Assembly (NCBI RefSeq): GCF_034424315.1
Contig: NZ_CP139972.1
Span: forward strand, 7,014,501-7,078,500
DNA length: 64,000 nt
DNA from: Chitinophaga sancti
GTDB lineage: Bacteria; Bacteroidota; Bacteroidia; Chitinophagales; Chitinophagaceae
Direction: 5' to 3'
The notes below the pieces were generated by a model. The model was not told the DNA's origin, searched no databases, and worked only from the letters and a program-made list of their open reading frames with translations. This document shows, one piece after another, positions 36,425-46,739 of this stretch; the first letter of the stretch is position 1; each line of letters begins with the position of its first letter. The position numbers and the translations under genes are program-made.

Positions 36425-38260
36425 TTATTCAACAGTCACAGACTTCGCCAGGTTTCTTGGCTTATCCACATCATATCCTTTCAGTACGCCCACGTGGTAG
36501 GCCAGCAGCTGTAAAGGAATTACGGAAACGATTGGTGCTACCAGTTCGTCTGCTTCCGGTACCGTGATCACATCGTCTGCCATAGCAGGAATGGTGAGGT
36601 CACCTTCTGTTACTACGGCAATGACCTTGCCTTTGCGGGCTTTGATCTCCTGGATGTTGGAAACTACTTTCTCATAATAGCTGTCGCGTGTAGCCACAAA
36701 GACCACGGGCAGGTTTTCATCTACCAGTGCGATAGGGCCATGTTTCATTTCGGCAGCAGGGTATCCTTCTGCGTGTATATAAGAGATCTCTTTCAGTTTG
36801 AGTGCACCTTCCAGCGCTACGGGGAAATTGTAGCCACGACCCAGGTAAAGGAAGTCGCGTGCATCTTTGTATTTAGCTGCGATCGCTTTGATCTGCTCGT
36901 TCAGTTGCAGGGCAGCAGCTACTTTTTCAGGAATGTGATCCAGCTCATCGAGCAGGTGCTGGAAACGCTGTTCGGTAATAGTGCCTTTTTCCATGGCTAC
37001 TTTCAAACCAATCAGGCAAAGCACTGCCAGCTGGGCGGTGAAGGCTTTGGTACTTGCCACGCCGATTTCAGGACCGGCATGTGTATAAGCACCTGCATCA
37101 GAAATACGTGCAATGGAAGAACCTACTACGTTACACACACCTAAGATGGTTGCGCCCTTTTTCTTGGCAGCTTCAATAGCCACGAGGGTATCGGCAGTTT
37201 CGCCGGATTGTGATACTGCTATGATCACATCACCTTCGCCTACCACCGGGTTGCGGTAGCGGAACTCAGAAGCATATTCTACTTCTACGGGTATGCGGCA
37301 CAGTTCTTCGATCATATATTCTGCTACCAGGCCGGCATGCCAGGAAGTGCCACAGGCTACAATGATAATACGCTTAGCCGCTGCCAGTTGTGACAGGTGA
37401 TCGCGGATACCACCGATCGTCAATGTTCCTTTTTTAGCATCCAGGCGGCCACGTAAGCTATCGAGAATTGTTTGTGGTTGTTCAAACACCTCTTTGAGCA
37501 TGAAGTGATCAAAACCGCCTTTTTCAATAGCAGCCAGTTCAATATCCAGTTTCTGTATATAAGGTGTTTGTCTTTCGTTGGAGATATTTTTCAGGATCAG
37601 TTCATCTGCCTTGATGATGGCGATTTCGTAATCGTTCACATATACAACTTCTTTTGTATACTCTACGATAGGTGAGGCATCGGAAGCGAGAAAATGTTCG
37701 CCTTTGCCTACACCGATTACGAGTGGGCTACCTTTACGTGCAGCGATCAGCGTATCAGGGTTATCTTCGTCTATGATCACGATCACGTAGGCACCTACCA
37801 CTCTCTTCAGGGCAATACGGAGGGCTTCTTCCAGGCTGCATTGATTGCTTTGCTGGATCTCTTCAATGAAGTGGATCAGTACTTCGGTATCGGTATCGCT
37901 GGTGAAATGGTGTCCTTTATTCAGCAATTCCTGTTTCAGCTGGGTATAGTTTTCAATGATCCCATTATGGATCATTGCCAGCTTGCCATTACCTGAAACA
38001 TGGGGATGTGAGTTCCGGTCACAGGGTTCGCCATGGGTGGCCCAGCGGGTATGACCAATTGCAATGTGACTACTTGTGTTCTTTCCGGTCAGGTAATCTT
38101 CCAGTTCGGATACTTTACCTTTTTTCTTATAGACCTTGAGGCCGTCATTTATCAGGGCAACACCGGCACTATCATAACCGCGATATTCAAGCCTTTTTAA
38201 TCCTTTAAGAACGATGGGGTAGGCCTCTCGTTGGCCTATATAAGCGACTATTCCGCACAT
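36425..38260 (-). CDS. glmS: Glutamine-fructose-6-phosphate aminotransferase (isomerising)
   Basis: A 611-residue enzyme making glucosamine-6-phosphate for peptidoglycan and LPS. The start is fixed by the N-terminal nucleophile: MCGIVAYIGQ, where Cys becomes residue 1 after Met removal. A longer frame to 38320 would bury it and is rejected. The glutaminase domain has 'TRWATHGEPCDRNSHPH'. Two SIS sugar-isomerase domains follow ('ACGTSWHAGLVAEYMIEEL', 'SQSGETADTLVAI'), and the end is 'VDKPRNLAKSVTVE'. No glmS ribozyme is visible upstream. Confidence 0.96.
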   Translation of the reverse strand: MCGIVAYIGQREAYPIVLKGLKRLEYRGYDSAGVALINDGLKVYKKKGKVSELEDYLTGKNTSSHIAIGHTRWATHGEPCDRNSHPHVSGNGKLAMIHNGIIENYTQLKQELLNKGHHFTSDTDTEVLIHFIEEIQQSNQCSLEEALRIALKRVVGAYVIVIIDEDNPDTLIAARKGSPLVIGVGKGEHFLASDASPIVEYTKEVVYVNDYEIAIIKADELILKNISNERQTPYIQKLDIELAAIEKGGFDHFMLKEVFEQPQTILDSLRGRLDAKKGTLTIGGIRDHLSQLAAAKRIIIVACGTSWHAGLVAEYMIEELCRIPVEVEYASEFRYRNPVVGEGDVIIAVSQSGETADTLVAIEAAKKKGATILGVCNVVGSSIARISDAGAYTHAGPEIGVASTKAFTAQLAVLCLIGLKVAMEKGTITEQRFQHLLDELDHIPEKVAAALQLNEQIKAIAAKYKDARDFLYLGRGYNFPVALEGALKLKEISYIHAEGYPAAEMKHGPIALVDENLPVVFVATRDSYYEKVVSNIQEIKARKGKVIAVVTEGDLTIPAMADDVITVPEADELVAPIVSVIPLQLLAYHVGVLKGYDVDKPRNLAKSVTVE

Positions 38261-38441
38261 AATATTTTTCAGTTTTACATGGAGATGGGCTGCAATATGC
38301 CTAAAAAATGTGAAAATCATACAGATAATGGGTAAGAAAGTTTAAATATAATCTAATGATGATGATAGGGTTAGGGGGATAAAGCTGTGGGGAATGCGGA
38401 GAAAATGCGTAATTTGTCGCAGAAATTGAATAAGTTATCCT

Positions 38442-38963
38442 ATGAGATATGTTGTAATATTACTGTTATGCTGTATAGCATGCCAGCAGCCATTGTCTGA
38501 GCGGCAGCCGGTACCTGTGTCAGAAGACAGTACGTTCCTGACCGGTGTTTTTTATCTCGTAAGGCATGCGCAGGAGTGCGATTCCACAATGCTCACTGAT
38601 AGTGGCTATGCGAAGGCAGGTGCCTTGTACCGGACGCTGAAAGACTCCGGGGTACAACGTATATATATTACTCCATATGCTTCTGCCAGGGAAACTGCAG
38701 AATCACTCAGAGCCTATTTAAATATAGATACGGTTACCTATACACCTGATTCTTCAGGGGAGGGATTGCTGTACGAAATTACCCGCAGAGAAGACTGGGG
38801 CAAGCGCTTGTTGATCATAGGGCAACAAAAAACACTGGTGCCAGTGATTCATTCATTGAAATCAAAGACACCAGTAGATTCCGTCAAAGAAGCGGATTAT
38901 AGTAGTTTATTTATCGTTCGGAAAAGCAGGGATACGGCCGTTTGTAAGCGTATCCGGTATTAA
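38442..38963 (+). CDS. Histidine-phosphatase-fold lipoprotein, probably catalytically degenerate
   Basis: A 173-residue lipoprotein (MRYVVILLLCCIACQQ, lipobox CCIAC or LLLCC). The first catalytic pair is kept as LVRHAQE. The second Arg, expected before 'A..TA', reads Ser in YASARETAE. The second catalytic His, expected in VGHS, is Gln in IIGQQKT. Two of four catalytic residues are therefore missing while the fold is kept, so it is more likely a binding or regulatory relative than an active phosphatase. Its end overlaps mgtE by 4 bp convergently. Confidence 0.72.
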   Translation: MRYVVILLLCCIACQQPLSERQPVPVSEDSTFLTGVFYLVRHAQECDSTMLTDSGYAKAGALYRTLKDSGVQRIYITPYASARETAESLRAYLNIDTVTYTPDSSGEGLLYEITRREDWGKRLLIIGQQKTLVPVIHSLKSKTPVDSVKEADYSSLFIVRKSRDTAVCKRIRY

Positions 38964-40336
38964 AGCAGGGTGCCTTTCATAAGGGCAAAGGCTACTGAGA
39001 AATAAATCAGTAATCCCGTTACATCCACCAGTGTAGCCACAAAAGGGGCGGAAGAAGTAGCAGGGTCAGCACCCAGTCTTTTCAGGATCAGCGGTAGCAT
39101 AGAACCGGATAGGGTTCCCCACAATACTACGCCTATCAGTGAAATACCCACTGTAAGGCCTACCAATATGGAATGCTCTCCATAACTATGGAAGAGAGAG
39201 TTCCAGAATACAATCCTGATAAAACCGATTATACCCAGTACGCCACCCAGCAGCAGGCCGGAAATGATCTCACGGCGCATTACTCTCCACCAGTCCGTCA
39301 GGGTAATTTCACCCAGTGCCATAGCCTGGATAATGAGAGTAGAGGCCTGTGAACCACTGTTACCTCCACTGGAAATAATTAGTGGAACGAACAATGCCAG
39401 TACGACTGCTTTGGCGATTTCACCTTCGAAAAAGGCCATGGCAGTAGCAGTAAGCATTTCACCTATAAAGAGGATCACGAGCCAGCCAATACGTTTCTTT
39501 ACCAGCTTTAACAGGGGGATATCAAGATAAGGTTCATCCAGGGCCTCGGTACCACCGATCTTCTGGATATCTTCTGTGTGTTCTTCGTTTGCAATCCACA
39601 ACATATCGTCGATGGTCACGATACCGAGCAGGATCCCTTCGTCGTCCACTACAGGGAGGGCGACCCGGTTCTCCATCCTGAAGATCTGGATGGCTTCTTC
39701 CTGTTCATCATTTACATGCAGGGCTACGAAGCGGTCATCCATCAGGGTGTGCACCATGGTATCGGTGGCTACCAGCAGGAATTCCCTGATCCTGAAGTCA
39801 TCGATCAGCTTACCCTTTTCATCCACCACATATATTACATCGATCGTTTCACTATCCTTACCGTATTCACGGATGAAGTCCAGTACCTGCTTTACCGACC
39901 ATTCTTCCCTGACAGCAATGTAGTCAGGCGTCATGATACGGCCTACGCTGGTCTCATTATAACCCAGCAGGCTCAGGGTGATCTTGCGTTCCTCGGGGTT
40001 GAGGAGCTTGATCAGTTCTTTTACAACATCACTATGCAGTTCTCCCAAAAAGGAAGTACGGTCATCGGCAGGGAGCTCGTTCAGCAGCTCAGCTACTTTG
40101 GCAGCAGGCAATTCCCTGATCACATCTTCCTGGACATGGAATTCCAATATCCTGAAAGCAGCCGCTGCCCGGCCTATGGACAAATTATTAATAATAATGC
40201 CCGCCTGCTCCGGCAATTCATGAATGAGTTCTGCTATATCAGTAATGAGCTGGTCATCCAGGTACACTCTCAGTTCCTGGTAGCCTTGCTCCTTGATCAG
40301 CTGCTCAAATTTTTCCAGTAAAGCTTCATTTTCCAT
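38960..40336 (-). CDS. mgtE: Magnesium transporter MgtE
   Basis: A 458-residue Mg2+ channel. The MgtE N domain (helical, 'LLNELPADDRTSFLGEL') spans about 20-130, and a CBS pair follows at about 135-255 ('GRIMTPDYIAVREEWSVKQV'). Five transmembrane helices are at about 285-455, with the signature 'SSGGNSGSQASTLIIQAM' and 'LGADPATSSAPFVATLVD'. The CBS domains are known to sense cytosolic Mg2+ and close the pore. Followed upstream on the chromosome by a bestrophin gene, 51 bp away on the same strand. Confidence 0.94.
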   Translation of the reverse strand: MENEALLEKFEQLIKEQGYQELRVYLDDQLITDIAELIHELPEQAGIIINNLSIGRAAAAFRILEFHVQEDVIRELPAAKVAELLNELPADDRTSFLGELHSDVVKELIKLLNPEERKITLSLLGYNETSVGRIMTPDYIAVREEWSVKQVLDFIREYGKDSETIDVIYVVDEKGKLIDDFRIREFLLVATDTMVHTLMDDRFVALHVNDEQEEAIQIFRMENRVALPVVDDEGILLGIVTIDDMLWIANEEHTEDIQKIGGTEALDEPYLDIPLLKLVKKRIGWLVILFIGEMLTATAMAFFEGEIAKAVVLALFVPLIISSGGNSGSQASTLIIQAMALGEITLTDWWRVMRREIISGLLLGGVLGIIGFIRIVFWNSLFHSYGEHSILVGLTVGISLIGVVLWGTLSGSMLPLILKRLGADPATSSAPFVATLVDVTGLLIYFSVAFALMKGTLL

Positions 40337-40387
40337 AGTCCAAAAGGCTGTCAGGTGGCGAAATTAAAGAAAGTTGGCGTTGGAACA

Positions 40388-41257
40388 TCACAATATCTCT
40401 GCCACATGCTTACGAATGTTGGCAGAAATAGTGTCTGTCGGCAGGTCATTGGCATCAAAACCAAATGGGTCCTCGATTTCCTCTGCAATCAGCTCAAGGC
40501 TGGCCAGTACATAGAAAATGAAAACCACAATAGGCACGATCAGGAAACCTACCGTAAATACGTAGCCAAAAGGTAAGGTCATTACATAGAAGAAAATGAA
40601 CTTCTTAATAAATACACTGTAAGAAAAGGGAATAGGCGTGTTCCTGATCCGCTCACAGGCTCCACAAACATCCGTAAAAGCTGTCAGTTCATCCTTTATA
40701 AGAATTAACTGGTCGCCTGAAAGCTGCTGCTTGCGGTACAGATCATTGACATGTGCCATGATCTGACCGGCTATCTGGTTAGGAACATGTTTCTTATCAT
40801 CTATAGGAGCACCCTGGCTCAGATCCATTTCTTCCACCAGGTACCTGGCGCGCAGATGATTTTTAAGCGCATATGCATAATTGGGAATCATGGCCCTGAA
40901 AAAATCCCTGGAAGCAGTGTTGCTCACCGGCAACATCGAATTGAGCTTGATGGCCAGGTTACGGCTGTTGTTCACGAGGCTACCCCACAGGCGACGACCT
41001 TCCCACCAGCGATCATAAGCGGTATTAGTACGGAATACGAGTAACAGGGAGATAACAAACCCCAGCACACTATGCACAAACACAATATTTTTCCATTCAG
41101 CAATATCAGACAGATGCAGGACTTTTAGCTCTAAAAGAGCGACCACAGCTGAATAACAACCAATGGCAATGAACATGGGGAACAACTTGCGTACAGTATC
41201 GGCCTTATGTATCCTGAATATAAATGTAAACCAGGCCTTTGGATTGTAATCAATCAT
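40388..41257 (-). CDS. Bestrophin-family ion channel
   Basis: A 289-residue pentameric channel-type protein (UPF0187/bestrophin). It has four hydrophobic segments and the conserved start 'WFTFIFRIHKADTVRKLFP'. It also has 'LGFVISLLLVFRTNTAYDRW', 'WEGRRLWGSLVNNSRNL', and the end region 'EEIEDPFGFDANDLPTD', which corresponds to the Ca-clasp/acidic cluster of animal homologues. Bacterial members conduct cations. A perfect -7 match on the minus strand, TAGGTTTG (41278-41285), lies 20 bases before the start. Confidence 0.88.
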   Translation of the reverse strand: MIDYNPKAWFTFIFRIHKADTVRKLFPMFIAIGCYSAVVALLELKVLHLSDIAEWKNIVFVHSVLGFVISLLLVFRTNTAYDRWWEGRRLWGSLVNNSRNLAIKLNSMLPVSNTASRDFFRAMIPNYAYALKNHLRARYLVEEMDLSQGAPIDDKKHVPNQIAGQIMAHVNDLYRKQQLSGDQLILIKDELTAFTDVCGACERIRNTPIPFSYSVFIKKFIFFYVMTLPFGYVFTVGFLIVPIVVFIFYVLASLELIAEEIEDPFGFDANDLPTDTISANIRKHVAEIL

Positions 41258-41351
41258 CTTTGAACGTTAGATTTCCGCAAACCTAAAATTTTTATGCCTG
41301 ATTTTGATAACTTCTTCCTTTACCTTTACTTTACGAAGTTTTAACAGCTAT

Positions 41352-41741
41352 ATGATTAAACCATATTTATACGTCGATAAGACAAAGGGCAAGGGCCGTG
41401 GTGTATTTACAAAAGAGAGAATACCTGCAGGTACCAGAATAGAGACCTCGCCTGTACTCGTTTTATCTTATGATGACACGGAAATCGTGGATAAGACAAA
41501 GTTGCATAATTACATTTTTTTGTGGGGTGTGCGTGAAACCCGTTCCTGCATAGCACTGGGTTTTTGTTCCATCTACAACCACTCTTACGATCCCAATTGC
41601 ATATACGAAATGGATTTTGATGAAGAAACCATGAGTATCATCACCCGTAGAGAGATTAAGAAGGGAGAAGAATTGCAGATCAACTACAATGGAGATCCTT
41701 CTGACTCGGCGCCTGTTTGGTTCGATGTCAGAAAGAAATAA
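41352..41741 (+). CDS. SET-domain protein
   Basis: 129 residues from ATG 41352; an earlier frame start at 41304 has no coding character. A compact SET fold: 'GKGRGVFTKERIPAGTRIE' at the N-terminus, the pseudoknot motif 'IYNHSYDPNC' (about 82-91), and 'KKGEELQINYNGD' at the end. SET proteins are SAM-dependent lysine methyltransferases. This one lacks any targeting domain, so the substrate (ribosomal protein, histone-like protein or other) cannot be told. It is monocistronic. Confidence 0.8.
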   Translation: MIKPYLYVDKTKGKGRGVFTKERIPAGTRIETSPVLVLSYDDTEIVDKTKLHNYIFLWGVRETRSCIALGFCSIYNHSYDPNCIYEMDFDEETMSIITRREIKKGEELQINYNGDPSDSAPVWFDVRKK

Positions 41742-41805
41742 TTAACATAATAGACCGATTGTCTCAATAAAAGGAATTGAATAATTCCTTATTATTGTAT
41801 CTAGA

Positions 41806-41823
41806 TATATAAGTACTTATATA
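41806..41823. promoter_or_regulatory. 18-bp perfect palindrome upstream of marR-hut operon
   Basis: TATATAAGTACTTATATA is fully self-complementary and ends 4 bases before the marR ATG. A second inverted repeat AAGGAATT-GAAT-AATTCCTT is at 41771-41790, adjoining TATTATTG (41790-41797, one mismatch to the -7 consensus). Position and size fit a MarR operator controlling its own operon. Confidence 0.6.
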
Positions 41824-41827
41824 ATTC

Positions 41828-42310
41828 ATGAGTTTCTATTCTTCTTTAGGCTTCCTGGTCTTTGGCAGCCGCTTACGGCGATTGAGTGAATACTTCCTGA
41901 GCGAGGTAAATAAGGTATATGAGCAGGCAGGGATTCCTTTTGAGGCCAGCTGGTTTCCGGTGTTTTACATATTAGGCAAAGAGCAGCCCATGCCGCTGAT
42001 CGACATTGCAGCACAGCTGGAAGTAAGTCACTCAGCGATCAGTCAGCTGGTAACCAGCCTGAAAAAGAAGGGCCTGGTGAAAACCGCTCCCTGCCCGGAT
42101 GATGGACGCCGTCAGCTGGTGATGCTCAGTAAGAAAGGTGAAGAAATGCTGCAACAGATTCAGCCTATATGGGTCGCCATTTCCCAGGCTATGACCGAAC
42201 TGGCGGATGAAAACAAAATGAGCAGACAGGTGTTGGAAGCAGTGACTGCTGTGGAAAACAGTGTGGAAGCAGCAGCTTTGTCCACCAGGATTTTAAAAGC
42301 AATGAAATAA
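41828..42310 (+). CDS. MarR-family transcriptional regulator, probable hut operon regulator
   Basis: A 160-residue winged-helix dimer. The recognition helix region is 'LEVSHSAISQLVTSLKKKG', and the wing 'CPDDGRRQLVMLSKKG' contains the conserved D.R. It lies 10 bp before hutH and is thus the first gene of the histidine-degradation operon. Palindromes directly upstream suggest autoregulation, with urocanate or histidine as likely effector (inference from context). Most known hut regulators are HutC (GntR) or HutP types, so a MarR type is unusual. Confidence 0.8.
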   Translation: MSFYSSLGFLVFGSRLRRLSEYFLSEVNKVYEQAGIPFEASWFPVFYILGKEQPMPLIDIAAQLEVSHSAISQLVTSLKKKGLVKTAPCPDDGRRQLVMLSKKGEEMLQQIQPIWVAISQAMTELADENKMSRQVLEAVTAVENSVEAAALSTRILKAMK

Positions 42311-42320
42311 CGATTTATAC

Positions 42321-43889
42321 ATGATACACCAATTCAAATACGGGGTAGATCAGCTCACTCCCGGTAAAGCCCTTGCCATTGCCGACGGGCAATTGAAAGG
42401 AGTACTGGTGCCGGAAGTGGCTGATCGTATCGCCACCAGTTACGGCCATGTACAAACCATCGTCTCGCAACATAGTACGGTATATGGCATCAATACTGGT
42501 TTTGGCCCCCTTTGCGACACCCGGATCAATGAAGAAGATACCCGCACCTTACAATATAATATCCTGCAAAGCCATAGTGTTGGGGTGGGCAACCCCATCC
42601 CGGTTACGGTAGCAAGGGTAATGCTCATTACCAAGGTACATGCGCTGGCACAGGGTTATTCAGGTGTGGCCCCGGCTACGCTGGAACGCATTCTCTGGAT
42701 GATCGATGAACACATTACACCGGTGGTGCCTGAAAAAGGCTCCGTAGGCGCATCTGGTGACCTTGCCCCATTATCACACCTGTTCCTGCCATTGATCGGA
42801 TTGGGTGAAGTATATTATAAAGGACAGCGACAATCATCGGCCGCTGTGTTACAGGCAGAAGGCCTGGCACCTGTTGCGCTGGGCCCTAAAGAAGGATTGG
42901 CCCTCATCAATGGTACACAATTTATTCTCTCTTTTGCCGTGACTGCATTACAAAGATTGCACAATGCACTGGAGACGGCTGATATTGTGGGTGCTTTATC
43001 ACTGGAAGGTTTGATGGGCACAGCCCGTCCATTTGACCCCAGGATTCATGATATCAGGCCTTTCCCGGGCAATCAGCTGGTGGCACATCGTCTTAAAACC
43101 ATGCTGGATGGCTCCGGAATTATGGCAGCACACGTAGATTGTGGCAGGGTACAGGACCCTTATTCCCTGCGCTGTATGCCCCAGGTACATGGCGCCTCCC
43201 GCACTGCCTGGCTGCACTTGCTGGACCTGGTAACGATCGAGCTGAATGCAGTAACGGATAACCCGATCATCTTTAGTGCAGATGATACAATCAGTGGAGG
43301 TAATTTCCATGGACAACCCCTGGCATTGCCATTGGATTACGCTACGGTAGCAGCAGCAGAACTGGGCAATATCTCAGATCGCCGTTGTTATATGATGATT
43401 GAAGGCCGGTATGGATTGCCTAAATTATTGATAGAAGATGCCGGTTTGAACTCCGGTTTTATGATACCCCAGTATACTACCGCCGCTCTTGTTACAGAAA
43501 ATAAAACCCTGTGTTTCCCTGCCAGCGCGGATAGCGTGCCTACTTCATTAGGACAGGAAGACCATGTAAGCATGGGATCTATCAGTGGTCGCAAGCTGCA
43601 CCAGGTAATAGATAATCTCGAATATATACTGGCGATAGAATTGTTGTATGCCGCACAGGCCGTGAATTTCAGACGCCCACTTACATCAGGCCCGGTATTG
43701 GAAGCCGTACATGCTTTTGTAAGAGAGTCAGTTCCTTTTGCTGCCAAAGACCGCATTTTCGCATACGACATTCAGCAGTTACATACAATCATACGCCAGC
43801 AATCTATCGTCAGGGTAGCCAATGAAACCGCCCTGGCCAATCATTTATCACTCAACGGTATTTATCATGACCAGTTTGGATTTTATTAA
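42321..43889 (+). CDS. hutH: Histidine ammonia-lyase
   Basis: A 522-residue enzyme that deaminates L-histidine to urocanate. The MIO cofactor triad Ala144-Ser145-Gly146 lies in '[15 protein letters not shown]'. '[16 protein letters not shown]', '[11 protein letters not shown]', '[10 protein letters not shown]' and '[16 protein letters not shown]' are conserved active-site segments. Its 3' end overlaps hutU by 23 bp. First enzyme of the operon. Confidence 0.95.
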   Translation: MIHQFKYGVDQLTPGKALAIADGQLKGVLVPEVADRIATSYGHVQTIVSQHSTVYGINTGFGPLCDTRINEEDTRTLQYNILQSHSVGVGNPIPVTVARVMLITKVHALAQGYSGVAPATLERILWMIDEHITPVVPEKGSVGASGDLAPLSHLFLPLIGLGEVYYKGQRQSSAAVLQAEGLAPVALGPKEGLALINGTQFILSFAVTALQRLHNALETADIVGALSLEGLMGTARPFDPRIHDIRPFPGNQLVAHRLKTMLDGSGIMAAHVDCGRVQDPYSLRCMPQVHGASRTAWLHLLDLVTIELNAVTDNPIIFSADDTISGGNFHGQPLALPLDYATVAAAELGNISDRRCYMMIEGRYGLPKLLIEDAGLNSGFMIPQYTTAALVTENKTLCFPASADSVPTSLGQEDHVSMGSISGRKLHQVIDNLEYILAIELLYAAQAVNFRRPLTSGPVLEAVHAFVRESVPFAAKDRIFAYDIQQLHTIIRQQSIVRVANETALANHLSLNGIYHDQFGFY

Positions 43890-45537
43890 GCAATACGCAG
43901 CGCATCCCCATTACAAGGCCCCCCGTGGCCCTGAGCTGCACGCCCGCTCCTGGCAAACGGAAGCACCCCTGCGCATGCTCCTGAATAACCTGGATAGTGA
44001 GGTAGCCGAGAACCCCGACGAACTGGTGGTGTATGGCGGTATTGGCCAGGCAGCACGTAACCGGGAAGCATTGCAAAAGATCATTGAAACCCTGCTCACC
44101 CTGGATGAAGATCATTCACTGTTAGTGCAATCCGGTAAACCGGTAGGCATTGTTCGTACACATCCGCAGGCTCCAAGAGTCATGCTGGCAAATAGTAACC
44201 TGGTACCGAAATGGGCTACCTGGGAGCATTTCAACGAACTGCGTGCAAAAGGGCTCATGATGTACGGACAGATGACAGCAGGTAGCTGGATCTATATTGG
44301 CACACAAGGTATCCTGCAGGGTACCTATGAAACATTTGTAGAATGCGGCCGTCAGCACTTTAATAATAACCTGAAAGGAAAACTGCTGGTCACTGCAGGT
44401 ATTGGTGGTATGGGTGGTGCACAGCCACTGGCCGCTACCATGGCAGGTGCTGTGTTCTTAGGTGCAGATGTGGATGAGAGCAGGATCAGGAAACGCATTG
44501 CTACCAAATATATAGATCGTATCACGCACTCTTATGAAGAAGCGATCAGCTGGGCAAAAGATGCAATGGCAAAGGGAGAAGCCCTTTCCATCGGACTGGT
44601 GAGTGATGCTGGTGATATGCTGGAAAGATTATTGCAGGATAATATTATTCCTGATATACTGACAGATCAGACTTCTGCACATGATCCTATCAACGGTTAT
44701 GTACCGAATGGATTGACCCTGGCAGCAGCAGCCGAATTGCGTAAAAATGATCCTGCCGGCTACAAACAACTCGCTTTGAAAAGCATGGCAAGACATGTAG
44801 GATTCATGCTGGAATTGCAACGCAAAGGTGCTATTACCTTTGACTATGGCAATAACCTGCGCGAGTTTGCAAAAGAAGGCGGAGAGCCCAATGCATTTGA
44901 TTTTCCGGGATTCACACCTGCTTATATCCGGCCCTTATTCTGCGAAGGAAAAGGTCCTTTCAGGTGGGTAGCATTATCCGGTGATCCACAGGATATTTAT
45001 ACAACAGACCAGGCTTTGATGGAAGCATTTCCTGACAACCAACCACTGATCAACTGGTTGAAAAAAGCACAGGAGAAAGTAGCCTTCCAGGGATTGCCTG
45101 CCAGGATCTGCTGGCTGGGATTGGGAGAGCGTGAAAAGGCGGGCCTGATCTTCAACGAACTGGTACGGAGTGGTAAAGTAAAAGCGCCGATCGTTATAGG
45201 AAGAGATCACCTGGATTGCGGTTCTGTCGCTTCTCCCAACAGGGAAACAGAATCTATGAAAGATGGCTCTGATGCAGTATCTGACTGGACCTTGCTCAAC
45301 CTGATGGCGAATACAGGTGGTGGTGCTACCTGGGTATCTTTCCATCATGGTGGTGGCGTAGGTATGGGTTATTCACAACATGCAGGTATGGTAGTACTGG
45401 CAGATGGTACTGACAGGGCCGCAGCCTGCCTGCAACGGGTATTGTTCAATGATCCTGCATTGGGCATTTACAGGCATGCAGATGCAGGTTATGAAAAAGC
45501 ACGGCAAGTAGCCACTCAATTTGATTTGTACAGATGA
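43867..45537 (+). CDS. hutU: Urocanate hydratase
   Basis: A 556-residue NAD+-dependent enzyme converting urocanate to imidazolonepropionate. The ATG at 43867 ([19 protein letters not shown]) gives the family start; upstream codons in frame belong to the hutH overlap. It has '[20 protein letters not shown]' as NAD-binding loop, '[12 protein letters not shown]', '[14 protein letters not shown]', and the catalytic Cys region '[20 protein letters not shown]'. Overlaps hutI by 4 bp (ATGA). Confidence 0.94.
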   Translation: MTSLDFIKQYAAHPHYKAPRGPELHARSWQTEAPLRMLLNNLDSEVAENPDELVVYGGIGQAARNREALQKIIETLLTLDEDHSLLVQSGKPVGIVRTHPQAPRVMLANSNLVPKWATWEHFNELRAKGLMMYGQMTAGSWIYIGTQGILQGTYETFVECGRQHFNNNLKGKLLVTAGIGGMGGAQPLAATMAGAVFLGADVDESRIRKRIATKYIDRITHSYEEAISWAKDAMAKGEALSIGLVSDAGDMLERLLQDNIIPDILTDQTSAHDPINGYVPNGLTLAAAAELRKNDPAGYKQLALKSMARHVGFMLELQRKGAITFDYGNNLREFAKEGGEPNAFDFPGFTPAYIRPLFCEGKGPFRWVALSGDPQDIYTTDQALMEAFPDNQPLINWLKKAQEKVAFQGLPARICWLGLGEREKAGLIFNELVRSGKVKAPIVIGRDHLDCGSVASPNRETESMKDGSDAVSDWTLLNLMANTGGGATWVSFHHGGGVGMGYSQHAGMVVLADGTDRAAACLQRVLFNDPALGIYRHADAGYEKARQVATQFDLYR

Positions 45538-46739
45538 AACTTATAGGACCATTTTCACAGATCATACCCCTGGCAGACCTGCCTTTGAAAGGGGCATTGC
45601 AGGATGCACAACTCACCATCATTGAAGATGGAGGTGTGGTCACACACGAAGGAAAGATTGTAGCAGTAGGTGATTACAACGAACTCCGTCATCAGTATAC
45701 CCATGCACTGCCGGTATTGATTTATGGTCCGGCGGTATTACTGCCGGGCTTTATTGATTGCCATACACATATCTGCTTTGATGGTAACCGGAACCGTGAT
45801 TATGCCATGCGCATAGCCGGAAAAACATATCTCGAAATTGCCCGTGCCGGTGGTGGAATCTGGGATTCAGTCACGAAGACCAGGGCCGCCAGCATTGAAA
45901 CATTAAGAAAGAACACTGCTGAAAGAGCAAACAGGCATTTGTTCGAAGGCGTGACAACGATCGAAGTGAAGAGTGGATATGGTCTATCCGTTGCAGAAGA
46001 AATAAAAATGTTGCAGGCGATCAGGCAGGCGGGCGAGCATACTAAAGCCACGCTGATCCCTACTTGTCTGGCCGCGCATATGATCCCAAAAGATTATGCT
46101 GGTACAGATTATTTGCAGGAAATAGTAGAACAATTATTACCTGTTATTAATTGCAAGAGGGTTGACATCTTTATTGAAGAAACAGCTTTTTCAGCAGCAG
46201 CGGCTTTACCCTATTTATTGAAAGCAAAAGAACTGGGGTTTGCTCTGACCGTGCATGCAGATCAGTTTAGCAGTGGTGGTTCTGCTGTTGCAATAGCAGC
46301 GGGTGCCTGTTCTGCAGATCACCTGGAAGCCAGTGATGCCGCAGATATTGCCCGCTTAGCGGCAGCGGATATTGTATCCGTTGTATTGCCGGGTGCCTCA
46401 TTAGGATTAGGGATGCATTATGCCCCAGCGCGGAAATTGCTGGATGCCGGTGCATGTGTGGCCATTGCAAGTGACTGGAATCCTGGTTCCGCGCCTATGG
46501 GAGATCTGCTCTTACAGGCAGCAGTGATGAGTGCCGCAGAGAAATTATCTTCGGCAGAAGTATTGGCAGGCCTGACTTTCAGGGCAGCCAAAGCTTTGCA
46601 GCTAACGGATGTGGGACAATTGAAGGCTGGTTTTGCAGCAGATCTGCAGGTGTATCCTACCAATGATTACAGAGACCTTTTGTATTACCAGGGAAAAATG
46701 AAACCTTCGCAGGTCTGGAAAGGAGGAGAAAAAATATGA
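45534..46739 (+). CDS. hutI: Imidazolonepropionase
   Basis: A 401-residue amidohydrolase-superfamily enzyme opening imidazolonepropionate to N-formimino-L-glutamate. Metal ligands HTH are in '[17 protein letters not shown]', His in '[14 protein letters not shown]', and Asp in '[16 protein letters not shown]'. '[13 protein letters not shown]' is also typical. Length is normal. Coupled by ATGA overlaps to both neighbours. Confidence 0.94.
   Translation: MKLIGPFSQIIPLADLPLKGALQDAQLTIIEDGGVVTHEGKIVAVGDYNELRHQYTHALPVLIYGPAVLLPGFIDCHTHICFDGNRNRDYAMRIAGKTYLEIARAGGGIWDSVTKTRAASIETLRKNTAERANRHLFEGVTTIEVKSGYGLSVAEEIKMLQAIRQAGEHTKATLIPTCLAAHMIPKDYAGTDYLQEIVEQLLPVINCKRVDIFIEETAFSAAAALPYLLKAKELGFALTVHADQFSSGGSAVAIAAGACSADHLEASDAADIARLAAADIVSVVLPGASLGLGMHYAPARKLLDAGACVAIASDWNPGSAPMGDLLLQAAVMSAAEKLSSAEVLAGLTFRAAKALQLTDVGQLKAGFAADLQVYPTNDYRDLLYYQGKMKPSQVWKGGEKI

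Noticed and set aside
38261..38320. Upstream extension of glmS by 20 codons
   Set aside because: GlmS needs Cys as the first residue after Met removal, so MCGIV at 38260 must be the start.
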